Shown here: positions 17,040 to 24,690 of the stretch, one piece after another
How the letters are laid out: every line of letters starts with the position of its first letter
Position numbering within the stretch: the stretch's first letter is position 1
From: Acidobacteriota bacterium
GTDB lineage: Bacteria > Acidobacteriota > Terriglobia > Terriglobales > Acidobacteriaceae
DNA: 64,000 nucleotides
NCBI GenBank assembly: GCA_021792795.1
Contig: JAJYUB010000013.1
Location: 1-64,000, forward strand
Reading direction: 5' to 3'
Position numbers and translations under genes: made by a program
The notes under the pieces: generated by a model
The model's database searches: none
The model's input: the letters and a program-made list of their open reading frames with translations, nothing else
Told to the model about the DNA's origin: nothing

Positions 17040-17936
17040 ATGGCCAAGCTTTTCGAAAATCCTAGATTCATTGCTATTGAAGGCCCGATCCGCGCCGGAA
17101 AATCCACATTAGCCACGCTGCTGGCCCAGGAAATCGGCGCCACGCGCATCATTGAGCCACAGCAGAATCCCTTCCTGTCGCCATTCTATCGCGGCGAAAG
17201 AAGCGCTGCCTTTCCCGCGCAAATGTGGTTCCTGATGTCGCGTTATGAGCAGCTATGTGCTGCCGCCGAGCGCGACGCCCAGAGTGGCAAATCGGCCCCT
17301 ATGGTGGCCGACTACATTTTTGAGAAAGACAAGCTGTTCGCCAATCTGAATCTGAGCGATGACGAGTTGGCGCTGTACGAGCGGCAGTTTCAATACTTCC
17401 GCGACCAGTTGCCCACCCCCGACCTGGTGATTTATCTGCAGACCTCGCCCAAGGTGCTGCGCACCCGCCTGGCCCGCAAAGGAGTGCCCGAGGAACAGGC
17501 GATTTCCGGCCGCTATCTGGAGCAGGTCACGGAAGCCTACGAACACTTCTTCTTCCACTACACCGCCAGCGATCTGCTGATCGTGAACACGGACGACATC
17601 GACTTTGTGCGCAATAACGAGGACCTGCAAACCCTGCTGCGGCGGCTGAAGGAGCCCGTCCACGGCACGCAATACTTCCTGCCGCTCGGCAAGGTTCAGA
17701 CTAACGGCTTGGAGAATTTCTGTAGCCTGCTAAAGCACGGCATTTCCGACAAGTTCGTGAGCGTAGAGCCATTCCACGTTTTTCCCTGTCTGGATGAGCA
17801 AACCTTCCGCTACAATCATCACGAAGGCTTCAAAAACGGCGACCGATGCGACGCAGCCGTACGGCAGGTCGTCGGTAAGCGGCTCACGCTCGATCAATTG
17901 ACTGGCAAGAATCAGTCGGGGGTCTTCCTTAATTGA
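17040..17936 (+). CDS. Deoxynucleoside kinase fused in frame to a transposase remnant
   Basis: 298 residues from ATG 17040 (GAAGGGG site 8 bases upstream). Residues 1 to about 216 are a deoxynucleoside kinase of the dGK/dAK/dCK type: a P-loop variant GPIRAGKST (residues 15-23), the substrate-binding region MWFLMSRYEQ, VADYIFEKD, DLVIYLQTSP, and the lid RLARKGVPEEQAI. These salvage enzymes normally end near GTQYFLPL. From about residue 217 the protein continues as an IS1595-type transposase tail (TNGLENFCSLLKHG, VSVEPFHVF, VVGKRLTLDQLTGK). The chimeric end marks the left edge of restriction island 1 and has probably replaced the kinase's own last residues. Whether the fused protein is active is unknown. 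Confidence 0.85.
   Translation: MAKLFENPRFIAIEGPIRAGKSTLATLLAQEIGATRIIEPQQNPFLSPFYRGERSAAFPAQMWFLMSRYEQLCAAAERDAQSGKSAPMVADYIFEKDKLFANLNLSDDELALYERQFQYFRDQLPTPDLVIYLQTSPKVLRTRLARKGVPEEQAISGRYLEQVTEAYEHFFFHYTASDLLIVNTDDIDFVRNNEDLQTLLRRLKEPVHGTQYFLPLGKVQTNGLENFCSLLKHGISDKFVSVEPFHVFPCLDEQTFRYNHHEGFKNGDRCDAAVRQVVGKRLTLDQLTGKNQSGVFLN
17691..17936 (+). mobile_element. IS1595-family (ISXO2-like) transposase 3' remnant
   Basis: The reading frame here gives TNGLENFCSLLKHG, SVEPFHVFPCLDEQTFRYNH and AAVRQVVGKRLTLDQLTGK. These are the C-terminal blocks of ISXO2-like transposases (family pattern NGLENFWSLLKRG, SVEPFHLFRYLDEQ, VGKRLT...LTGK). Several consensus residues have changed (CSLL for WSLL, FPC for FRY), which suggests decay. 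The catalytic DDE core and the inverted repeats are not present, so this is a scrap left by insertion or recombination. It lies exactly between the kinase and the methyltransferase gene. Confidence 0.75.
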
Positions 17937-18904
17937 AAAACGACGGCAAGAACGTGGCAAGGGCAAAACGTAAGGAGGCGGCGCCTGGATTGTCGGTAGT
18001 CTCTCTGTTCTCCGGCTGTGGTGGACTAGACCTCGGATTCGAGGGCGGGTTTGACGCATTTGGCACTGAGTACAGGCGGCTTCCATTCAATATCACATGG
18101 GCAAACGATCTCAACCCGGTAGCTTGCCGCAGCTATAAGAAGAACCTCGCAGACCACATCCATTGTGGCGACGTATGGGAAGCGCTGAACACAATGCCTA
18201 AACGGGCGGATGTGGTAATCGGTGGATTCCCATGCCAAGACCTCTCGATCAACGGCTTGCGTAAAGGTGTAGCAGGAGTAAAAAGCGGTCTGTATCGCGC
18301 GATGGTTGAGGCAGTCGTTAGGTTGAAGCCGAAGGCGTTTGTAGCCGAAAACGTGCGTGGCCTCCTATTTCATTACAACAAAGACTCTCTGGAGCAGGTA
18401 CTAAATGACTTCAAAGCTCTCGGCTATGAGGTAAATGTGGGTTTGTATCTGGCTGCGGATTACGGGGTACCACAGATGCGGCAACGTGTTTTTATAGTAG
18501 GAACGCTTCCCAAAGTAAAGTCGTTTGTGCCGCCCGTGCCTGTGCGAACGAAGGCAAACTGGATGACCTCCAAAGAGGCTGTAGGCGATCTTGAAGACAT
18601 GCCTGAGCGCGAGGACATCAATCATATTTGGAGTCGGGCCGAGCGTAGCCCTGAACAGGGCAACCGTAAGCTAAAAGCAGATCGTCCGGCAGACACAATC
18701 CGCGCAGAGTGCCACGGCAACATCCAATACCACTACAAATTGCCGAGACGCATCTCCATGAGAGAGGCTGCCCGCTTCCAGTCATTCCCTGATAGCTTCA
18801 TCTTTGACGGTAAGCTGCGTGAAACTGAGCGCCAGGTTGGGAACGCGGTTCCTCCCATTATGGGTTGGCATATCGCCGAAGCATTGAGCCGGAGTCTTCA
18901 GTGA
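17933..18904 (+). CDS. DNA (cytosine-5-)-methyltransferase, restriction island 1
   Basis: Up to 323 residues. C5-methyltransferase motifs in order: motif I VVSLFSGCGGLDLGFEG, motif IV GGFPCQDLS with catalytic Cys101, motif VI VAENVRGL, motif VIII YGVPQMRQRVFIVG, and motifs IX-X REAARFQSFPDSF and RQVGNAVPP. The variable target-recognition region is short. The longest start is a TTG at 17933, overlapping the upstream stop. A TTG at 17990, 11 bases after a perfect AAGGAGG (17972-17978), is a strong alternative and would begin right at motif I. The gene overlaps the endonuclease gene by 4 bases and is followed by vsr, so it is the modification half of a type II system. Confidence 0.9.
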   Translation: MKNDGKNVARAKRKEAAPGLSVVSLFSGCGGLDLGFEGGFDAFGTEYRRLPFNITWANDLNPVACRSYKKNLADHIHCGDVWEALNTMPKRADVVIGGFPCQDLSINGLRKGVAGVKSGLYRAMVEAVVRLKPKAFVAENVRGLLFHYNKDSLEQVLNDFKALGYEVNVGLYLAADYGVPQMRQRVFIVGTLPKVKSFVPPVPVRTKANWMTSKEAVGDLEDMPEREDINHIWSRAERSPEQGNRKLKADRPADTIRAECHGNIQYHYKLPRRISMREAARFQSFPDSFIFDGKLRETERQVGNAVPPIMGWHIAEALSRSLQ

Positions 18905-19890
18905 CACGCGAAGATTTCGAGAGAATGCTCGGCAAAGCTGTCGTGCAACTTGGCGATGAAGTAAGGCAGAGTGCGAAGTATCATTCTCCCTCAGATTTCG
19001 AGCAGCGTGTCTTTGACGTTCTGCGGAACATCGCGGCTGGAGAGAAGATTGATATTAACCCAACTTTTCATCCGCACGCATTCCCCGATATTCGCGCTAA
19101 CGGCTATGGGATAGAAGTCAAGACAACGGCCAAAGATTCGTGGATCAGTGTTGGCAACAGCGTATTTGAGGGGATGCGCGATCCATCTGTAAAACAGATA
19201 TACGTTGTCTTCGGAAAGATGGGCGGTATGCCGTCCGTGCAATGGGGACGATATGAAGATCGAATAACGCATGTCAGAATTTCTCATGCGCCACGCTTTG
19301 TTTTGGAGATGGATCGGGACTCTTCTTTGTTTGGGAAGATGAAGATTTCATACGATGAATTCTCCCAGCTTCCACCCGACGGAAAAATGAAACACGTCCG
19401 CGACTATTCACGCGGACGGCTCAAGGATGGCGAGCGTCTTTGGTGGCTGGAGGACCAGGACAGCCCTGGAAAACCGCTGGAAGTAAAACTGTATATGAGT
19501 CTCACGAAGCCAGAAAAGATAAAGCTACGCGCTGAGGGCGCGTTGCTGTTTCCTGAAATCGTCTCTGGCTCCAGAGTGAAAGACAAGTATAACGACGTGG
19601 CGTTCTTTTTCTTGAGGTATCACAATGTATTTTGCCCGCAGACTCGCGATTTGTTTTCTGCTGGGAGCGTGGCAGGGAAAGAGCGCGGCGGAAACTACCT
19701 GCAGCGGTCACTCAAGAACATCGAAGCCCAGATGGTTGAAGCTGCCGAACGACTACCATCTGACCTGATAGAGGAATACTGGGGCGTGCGAGTAGAACCG
19801 AAAGATAGAATCAAATTCTGGCTTGGCCGCGCTGACAGACTGGCAAAAAATTGGAGACCGTCGGAGCACTTATTTATAGAGACAAAGTGA
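18901..19890 (+). CDS. Type II restriction endonuclease, PD-(D/E)xK fold, restriction island 1
   Basis: 329 residues from the GTG at 18901, which overlaps the methyltransferase TGA (GTGA). The nuclease core is FPDIRANGYGIEVKTT: Pro62-Asp63, eight residues, then Glu72-Val-Lys74, the classic PD-(D/E)xK signature. It is preceded by a conserved acidic helix (SDFEQRVFDVL). The rest has no recognisable domain, as is normal for restriction enzymes. Its position between a C5 methyltransferase and Vsr indicates the cutting partner. NgoBV-like enzymes (GGNNCC) are one possible family, but I cannot confirm the specificity from sequence. Codon use looks less GC-rich than in the surrounding core genes. 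Confidence 0.8.
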   Translation: MTREDFERMLGKAVVQLGDEVRQSAKYHSPSDFEQRVFDVLRNIAAGEKIDINPTFHPHAFPDIRANGYGIEVKTTAKDSWISVGNSVFEGMRDPSVKQIYVVFGKMGGMPSVQWGRYEDRITHVRISHAPRFVLEMDRDSSLFGKMKISYDEFSQLPPDGKMKHVRDYSRGRLKDGERLWWLEDQDSPGKPLEVKLYMSLTKPEKIKLRAEGALLFPEIVSGSRVKDKYNDVAFFFLRYHNVFCPQTRDLFSAGSVAGKERGGNYLQRSLKNIEAQMVEAAERLPSDLIEEYWGVRVEPKDRIKFWLGRADRLAKNWRPSEHLFIETK

Positions 19891-19939
19891 AACCACAGGC
19901 AGCCGGAAAGGAAACAAGTAAAACAAAAACCTCAGTAGC

Positions 19940-20344
19940 ATGGATACACTCACTAAGCCGGAACGCAGTGTCCGCATGGGTCTCATTCGGTCTACGGATA
20001 CCAAGCCAGAAATTGCAGTGCGTCGGCTAGTTTTTGGAATGGGTTATCGGTATCGGCTACACGGCAAGAATCTGCCGGGCCATCCCGACCTCGTTTTCGC
20101 CTCTCGGTTGCAAGTTATTTTTGTGCATGGTTGTTTCTGGCATCTCCATCAAAACTGCTCCCACTGCCGTCCCCCGAAATCGAGGCAGGATTATTGGAAG
20201 CCGAAACTTCAACGCAACGCAGAAAGGGACAAACAGACACAACAGGAATTACGCCGCATGGGTTGGCGTTGTCTAGTGGTCTGGGAATGCGAACTTAGAA
20301 ACCAATCCAAGCTTATACGGAAGATCATGCAATTCCTCGCTTAA
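19940..20344 (+). CDS. vsr: Very short patch repair endonuclease, restriction island 1
   Basis: 134 residues, the usual Vsr length. Motifs: ERSVRMGLIRSTDTKPEIAV at the N-terminus, YRYRLHGKNLPGHPDLVF with the catalytic Asp, VIFVHGCFWHLHQNC, and the C-terminal LRRMGWRCLVVWECEL. Vsr nicks at T:G mismatches created when 5-methylcytosine deaminates, so repair can restore the C:G pair. Its place 49 bases behind a C5 methyltransferase-endonuclease pair fits protection of that system's own recognition sites. Confidence 0.95.
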   Translation: MDTLTKPERSVRMGLIRSTDTKPEIAVRRLVFGMGYRYRLHGKNLPGHPDLVFASRLQVIFVHGCFWHLHQNCSHCRPPKSRQDYWKPKLQRNAERDKQTQQELRRMGWRCLVVWECELRNQSKLIRKIMQFLA

Positions 20345-20578
20345 CAAGAATAGATGAATTGCCAAGTATGTTATTGTCCTACCCAGCCGATCCCTCTGAG
20401 TCCCAAATGCCTCGTAAGCCAGCTTTTGTTTGTGGGTAAACGACACCCGTGCTCAAATTGGGGGGGTGCATAATTTGGGGAATGGATGCGCTCCAAGGTG
20501 AAGGCAATCTCGCCGGGGGAGAGTGGCATCGGGTAGGATGGGGAATGTTGCCTGTCGCAGGGCGGGCCTCCCCAAACT

Positions 20579-21334
20579 ATGCGAGCGCTGATCCTATCTG
20601 ATATTCACGCCAACATCGATGCCCTGGACGCGGTCCTTGAAGCGGCTCCCCAACACGACGTTGTCTGGAACCTGGGCGATGTGGTCGGCTACAACGCCGC
20701 GCCGGAGGACGTCATTGAGCGGTCACGCGAGATTGGTACCATGTTTGTCCGGGGAAATCATGACCGTGCCTGCGCTGGCCTGACGGGCGCGGATAACTTC
20801 AATCCAGTGGCGTATCGCGCCGTGCAGTGGACGCGAGGCCAGCTTGGTGCTGATGCTCTCGCATGGCTGAAGGAAATGCCTGCCGGTCCGATCATGCCCG
20901 CGGGGACTCTGGTGAGCTGCGTTCATGGCTCGCTGCTCGATGAGGACGAATACCTGCTCTCCACCGAGGACGCAGAGGGGCAATTTGAGCGCACGCGCAC
21001 CCCGATTACGTTCTTCGGGCATACGCATGTGCAGGGTGGGTTTGCCGCGAATGATGCCGGCGAATGGTTTCAGATGAAGCCCGTGTACAGCGACGACAAG
21101 ATTGTCGAAAGTTACGATTTGGATCTGCGCAATTCCGCCAAATATCTGATCAATCCTGGCGCCGTTGGCCAGCCTCGCGACCACGATTGGAGAGCGGCCT
21201 TCGCGCTCTATGATGACGCGGCGGCGCGGGTAACATTCTTCCGCGTTCCCTACGATGTGCAGGCGGCGCAGATGCGCATTCACCGCGCCGGCCTGCCGGA
21301 GATGCTGGCGGCGCGTCTGTGCGTCGGCCGGTAA
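20579..21334 (+). CDS. Metallophosphoesterase (YfcE-like calcineurin fold)
   Basis: 251 residues with the full set of binuclear-metal motifs: LILSDIHANIDAL, VWNLGDVVGYNAAPEDV, FVRGNHDRAC, and ITFFGHTHVQGGF, with LVSCVHGSL between them. Length and motif order match the cytoplasmic phosphodiesterase/phosphatase group near YfcE and protein phosphatase-like esterases. The substrate is unknown. It is the first core gene to the right of restriction island 1. The 234 bases between vsr and this gene contain no gene that I can see. Confidence 0.85.
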   Translation: MRALILSDIHANIDALDAVLEAAPQHDVVWNLGDVVGYNAAPEDVIERSREIGTMFVRGNHDRACAGLTGADNFNPVAYRAVQWTRGQLGADALAWLKEMPAGPIMPAGTLVSCVHGSLLDEDEYLLSTEDAEGQFERTRTPITFFGHTHVQGGFAANDAGEWFQMKPVYSDDKIVESYDLDLRNSAKYLINPGAVGQPRDHDWRAAFALYDDAAARVTFFRVPYDVQAAQMRIHRAGLPEMLAARLCVGR

Positions 21335-21403
21335 TCCTCCCCCCCTCCGCCGCTGCGGCGACCCGCGAAAGTTTGCGCACCCACAACATTTCAGGGTAGG
21401 AGA

Positions 21404-21438
21404 CACCCCACATCTCAAGGCGAGATGTAGGTCACCCC
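21404..21438. repeat. Family B intergenic palindrome, copy 1
   Basis: The pattern CACCCCACATCTC, a short loop, then GAGATGTAGGTCACCCC makes a hairpin with arms of about 8-9 bases inside flanking CACCCC words. Near copies occur at 39875-39909 and, more diverged, at 52962-53002 and 61272-61318. This copy lies between the phosphoesterase and rplI genes, which converge here, and could act as a transcript end, though no T-run follows. Confidence 0.6.
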
Positions 21439-21456
21439 GATGGGCCGTGGTATCGG

Positions 21457-21912
21457 CTATTCGCTGTCGGCTTCTTTCGCCACTGTTACCTTGACGTGCG
21501 CGGTCACTTCCCGATGCAGGCGGACAGGCACCAGAAATTCGCCCAGCGATTTCAACGGCTCTTCCAGTTGCACCTTGCGTCGGTCAATCGTAAATCCCTT
21601 GGCTTCGAGCGCCTGCGCGATGTCCGGGCCGGTGACGGAGCCGAACAGGTGATCGTTGTCGCCGGTCTTGCGGGTGAAGTTCAGCTCGACATTCTCAAAC
21701 TGCTGTAGCAGCAGTTCGGCGTCGGCCTTTTCCTTGGCGGAGCGGCGAACTGAGGATGCCTTCATCTGGTCAATGACCGCTTTGTTACCCGGTGTGGCTT
21801 CGATGCCCAGGTTGCGCGGCAACAGAAAATTGCGGCCATATCCTTGCGCCACTTTGACGACATCCCCGCGATGACCGAGGTTCTCGACATCTTCCTTCAA
21901 AATGATTTCCAT
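21457..21912 (-). CDS. rplI: 50S ribosomal protein L9
   Basis: 151 residues. The N-terminal domain reads MEIILKEDVENLGHRGDVV and VAQGYGRNFLLPRNLGIEAT, the L9 signature. A long central helix and the C-terminal rRNA-binding domain follow (LFGSVTGPDIAQALEAKGFTI, LGEFLVPVRLHREV). It binds domain V of 23S rRNA. It is the last gene of the minus-strand group rpsF-rpsR-rplI, separated from rpsR by 220 bases that hold a family A repeat. Confidence 0.97.
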   Translation of the reverse strand: MEIILKEDVENLGHRGDVVKVAQGYGRNFLLPRNLGIEATPGNKAVIDQMKASSVRRSAKEKADAELLLQQFENVELNFTRKTGDNDHLFGSVTGPDIAQALEAKGFTIDRRKVQLEEPLKSLGEFLVPVRLHREVTAHVKVTVAKEADSE

Positions 21913-21993
21913 GTCCTAATCTCCAGAAAAATCTTCTTGCAGCCGCCGATGGAGCACTACAGCGGATCGCAGATATATTCAAAGATGAGATGA

Positions 21994-22093
21994 GTCATTC
22001 TGAGCGAAGCGAAGGATCCAGAGAATAACGGCAGCAACGTTTCTGCGAATGTTCTCTGGATTCTTCACTCCGCTCTGCTCCGTTCAAAATGAC
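21994..22093. repeat. Family A interspersed inverted repeat, copy 1
   Basis: About 100 bases bounded by GTCATTCTGAGCGAAGCGAA and, inverted, CTCTGGATTCTTCACTCCG...CAAAATGAC. The outer 25-30 bases of each end pair with one another. The same unit recurs at 33987-34086, 41561-41668 and 42720-42828, always between genes. This copy separates rpsR from rplI. The size and terminal symmetry resemble a non-autonomous, MITE- or REP-like element. Confidence 0.8.
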
Positions 22094-22132
22094 TCCGTTG
22101 CGACACCCGGCTTCACCGACTGTAAATCCGTT

Positions 22133-22456
22133 TTAGTGGCGCTGTGCAAACGGCAGCAGAGCGATGTTGCGGGCCTGCTTGATGGCGCGGGTGACGCGGC
22201 GCTGGTGAGTGGTGCAGACGCCAGTCAGGCGGCGGGGAACAATTTTCCCGCTTTCCGCCACAAAGCCCTGCAACAACCGCACGTCGCGGTAAGGAATTGC
22301 GTCGATCTTCTCCACGCAGAACTTGCAGACTTTCTTGCGGCGGAAGAATTTGCGTCCGCCGGGACCGCCGCCTGCGCCTGCCGGGCGCGGTGGCCGCGGA
22401 CCAGAGTGGGAGGGTCCATCCGATGTCGATGTCGATTGCGATCTTTCTTCTGCCAT
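22133..22456 (-). CDS. rpsR: 30S ribosomal protein S18, zinc-binding form
   Basis: 107 residues from ATG 22456. The N-terminal 35 residues are a Ser/Pro/Gly-rich extension. The S18 core follows: [52 protein letters not shown] and RNIALLPF. The pairs Cys44-x2-Cys47 and Cys81-x2-His84 give the zinc-ligand pattern of the metal-binding S18 form, which is lost in many other bacteria. S18 pairs with S6 on the small subunit, and the rpsF gene lies directly upstream. Confidence 0.96.
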   Translation of the reverse strand: MAEERSQSTSTSDGPSHSGPRPPRPAGAGGGPGGRKFFRRKKVCKFCVEKIDAIPYRDVRLLQGFVAESGKIVPRRLTGVCTTHQRRVTRAIKQARNIALLPFAQRH

Positions 22457-22565
22457 GCTGCGACTCCTTCTCTTGTCTGCCAGAGAACGTCTCTGGCGCT
22501 TGAACGTGTGTCTTGCCGTTGAAAATGCAGTGGGCCTCGCCCACGAAAATGTTGCGTCGGCCCCG

Positions 22566-23069
22566 CTAGGCGATCGCTTCTGGAACCGCCGCGGCTTCCG
22601 CGGGCTGTTCCACGCTGCGTTGCGGGGCCACCGGCTGCGCAGCGGCGGCATGCGCGGCAGCCGCCTGGGACGCAGCAGCGGCGGCATTGGCCTGGGCAGC
22701 CTGCGCGGCCTGGGCGTTCACCGTGCTTTGCTTGATCTTGGTGGAGCGCAGCTTCTTGATCTTGTTGATGCGCTTTTCTTCCTCGTCCATGCGGACGGTG
22801 ATGAACTTGATGACAGGTTCCGTGACGCGCAAGCGGCGTTCCAACTCGGCCACCAGGCTGCCGTCCGCTTCCACGGTCAACAGGTTGTAATTGCCCTCGT
22901 TGAACTTTCGGACGGTGTAGGCCAGCTTGCGGTTTCCCAGCTTTTCGCTCGATACCAGCTTGCCATTGCCCTTGGCGATGGTGGCTTCAAAGCCGGCGAT
23001 CAGCTTGTCCGCTTCTTCGCCAATCACATCGGGGCGCAGGATAAACATGACTTCGTATTTCCGTTCCAT
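22566..23069 (-). CDS. rpsF: 30S ribosomal protein S6 with Ala/Gln-rich C-terminal extension
   Basis: 167 residues. The first 95 or so are S6: [61 protein letters not shown] and [12 protein letters not shown]. After about residue 105 it continues with a low-complexity tail ([26 protein letters not shown]). S6 usually ends near 95-110 residues or carries an acidic tail, so this Ala-rich extension is unusual in kind. S6 binds S18 and 16S rRNA. The gene order rpsF-rpsR-rplI is standard. Confidence 0.95.
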   Translation of the reverse strand: MERKYEVMFILRPDVIGEEADKLIAGFEATIAKGNGKLVSSEKLGNRKLAYTVRKFNEGNYNLLTVEADGSLVAELERRLRVTEPVIKFITVRMDEEEKRINKIKKLRSTKIKQSTVNAQAAQAAQANAAAAASQAAAAHAAAAQPVAPQRSVEQPAEAAAVPEAIA

Positions 23070-23153
23070 TCGTCTCTCGTTTCCGGCAAGGCATTGTGGC
23101 CTTGCCTGTCGCAGCCTTCAGGGCTGCTCAGTCTTACCGTTCAGTCTGTTCGT

Positions 23154-23813
23154 TCACTCTTGCTCTTCGGCAGTTGCCCGCCGATTCAACCGGTTCATCG
23201 CGACGCTGGCGCCTTCGGTTAAAAGCAACTCAATCGCCGTCGAAACATCGTCCAGAACTTTGTCCAGCACCGCCAGCTCCGTTTTTCGAAACGGCGTCAG
23301 AACATAATCCTTGCGCTGCCGCCGGGCGCTTTCCGCCGCCATGGCGTCTTCCGGAGCAATTCCAATTCGAATCCGCAGCCACTCTTCCGTGCCCAGCGCA
23401 CTCGAAATCGACTTGACCCCGTTGTGCCCGCCCGCGCTTCCACGCTCGCGTATCCGAATACTGCCTAGCGGGAGAGCGACTTCGTCATACAGCACGATCA
23501 ACTCCCGCCGCGGATCGATTTCCAACTCCTCTGCCAAGGCCGCCACCGATGACCCACTCAGGTTCATGTAGGTTTCCGGCTTGGCCAACAACACTCGCCG
23601 GCCGGCAATCCGCGCCAAAGCTGTCAGGGCCTTCGAACGCCGATTCGCGACCACCACACCGCACCGTTCCGCCAGCCGATCGATGGCCAAAAAACCGGCG
23701 TTATGCGGTGTGAACGCATACTCGATTCCCAGATTGCCCAGCCCGACGATCAGGGTCACGCCCGAATCGCCGCCGGAATCCAAGTGCGAACGTATGCCGC
23801 CAGAAGTTTCCAT
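23154..23813 (-). CDS. pth: Peptidyl-tRNA hydrolase
   Basis: 219 residues from 23813. A GTG in frame at residue 19, right before TLIVGLGN, is a possible shorter start. Conserved Pth features: LIVGLGNLGIEY, TPHNAGFLAID with catalytic His37, KPETYMNLSGSSV, VLYDEVALPLGSIRIR and GSAGGHNGVKSI. It recycles peptidyl-tRNAs released from ribosomes. The order prs-rplY-pth is conserved in many bacteria, and the gene follows rplY by 12 bases here. Confidence 0.95.
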   Translation of the reverse strand: METSGGIRSHLDSGGDSGVTLIVGLGNLGIEYAFTPHNAGFLAIDRLAERCGVVVANRRSKALTALARIAGRRVLLAKPETYMNLSGSSVAALAEELEIDPRRELIVLYDEVALPLGSIRIRERGSAGGHNGVKSISSALGTEEWLRIRIGIAPEDAMAAESARRQRKDYVLTPFRKTELAVLDKVLDDVSTAIELLLTEGASVAMNRLNRRATAEEQE

Positions 23814-23825
23814 GAGTTCCCGAAA

Positions 23826-24524
23826 CTACTTCTTGGCGTCTTTCTTGTCATCCTTCTTGACCTCTTCGCCGGCCTCAGGGGTCTCCTGTTTGCCCTTCTT
23901 GGCCACTTCAGGTTCCGCAGGCGTTTCGGCTGCCAGTGCATCCGGCGTGGCCACAACTTCCTCACGCACCGCGGTGATGTGGGCAACGGTCGTATCTTCG
24001 TCGGTGATGAACGTCAGCTTTTCATTGTGAGGCAGATCGGCCACGCGAATGACCATGCCGAATGCCAGTTCGCTGACATCGATATCGATATGGCCAGGAA
24101 TGTCCGCCGGCAAACACTCGATCTCGATCTCGCGCAACACCTGATCGAGAATGCCGCCCTGGGTGCGAACGCCAACGGGAACGCCGAGCAACTGGATCGG
24201 TACCTCGACGCGCATGGCCTTGTCCATTGCAATCCGCTTCATATCGATGTGGATCAGGTTGCCCTTGATGGGATCGTTCTGCCAATCGACCACCATCGCC
24301 TTGGCGACGGAACCGGACACGTTGAGGTCGAAAATTGTGTTGTGGCCGGATTCGGAATGGAGGATGCGGCGAATCTGCTTGGGGTCGACGGTGACGGCCA
24401 CGGAAGGCTGCTGCGCTCCGTATACCACGGCAGGAATGCTTCCGGCGACGCGTACGCGGCGCGCGACATTCTTTGTGAACTTGCCCTCGCGGGGCGTGGC
24501 TGTAACAACTTCAGGTGCGCTCAT
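23826..24524 (-). CDS. rplY: 50S ribosomal protein L25 (general stress protein CTC type)
   Basis: 232 residues, the long two-domain CTC form of L25. The N-terminal 5S rRNA-binding domain reads TATPREGKFTKNVARRVR, GSIPAVVYGAQQPSVAVTVD and NTIFDLNVSG. The beta-rich TL5-type C-terminal domain follows (VEVPIQLLGVPVGVRTQGGI, ECLPADIPGHIDIDV). The tail is Lys/Glu-rich (EVKKDDKKDAKK). It lies between prs and pth in the conserved order. Confidence 0.95.
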   Translation of the reverse strand: MSAPEVVTATPREGKFTKNVARRVRVAGSIPAVVYGAQQPSVAVTVDPKQIRRILHSESGHNTIFDLNVSGSVAKAMVVDWQNDPIKGNLIHIDMKRIAMDKAMRVEVPIQLLGVPVGVRTQGGILDQVLREIEIECLPADIPGHIDIDVSELAFGMVIRVADLPHNEKLTFITDEDTTVAHITAVREEVVATPDALAAETPAEPEVAKKGKQETPEAGEEVKKDDKKDAKK

Positions 24525-24690
24525 GTTTTTCCTGTTTCCCTTCTATTGACCTTCGGGCACGGCGGGTGAGCGCCGCTCCCTTCTCGTGGCCTCGACAAAT
24601 TTCGCCCGGCCACACTGTCGATGTTCCATCCACGCCCGCTTCCGAAACAGCGGCGGCGCGGTACAGAAAGCTTCGTTCGTCAGAGAGGCG

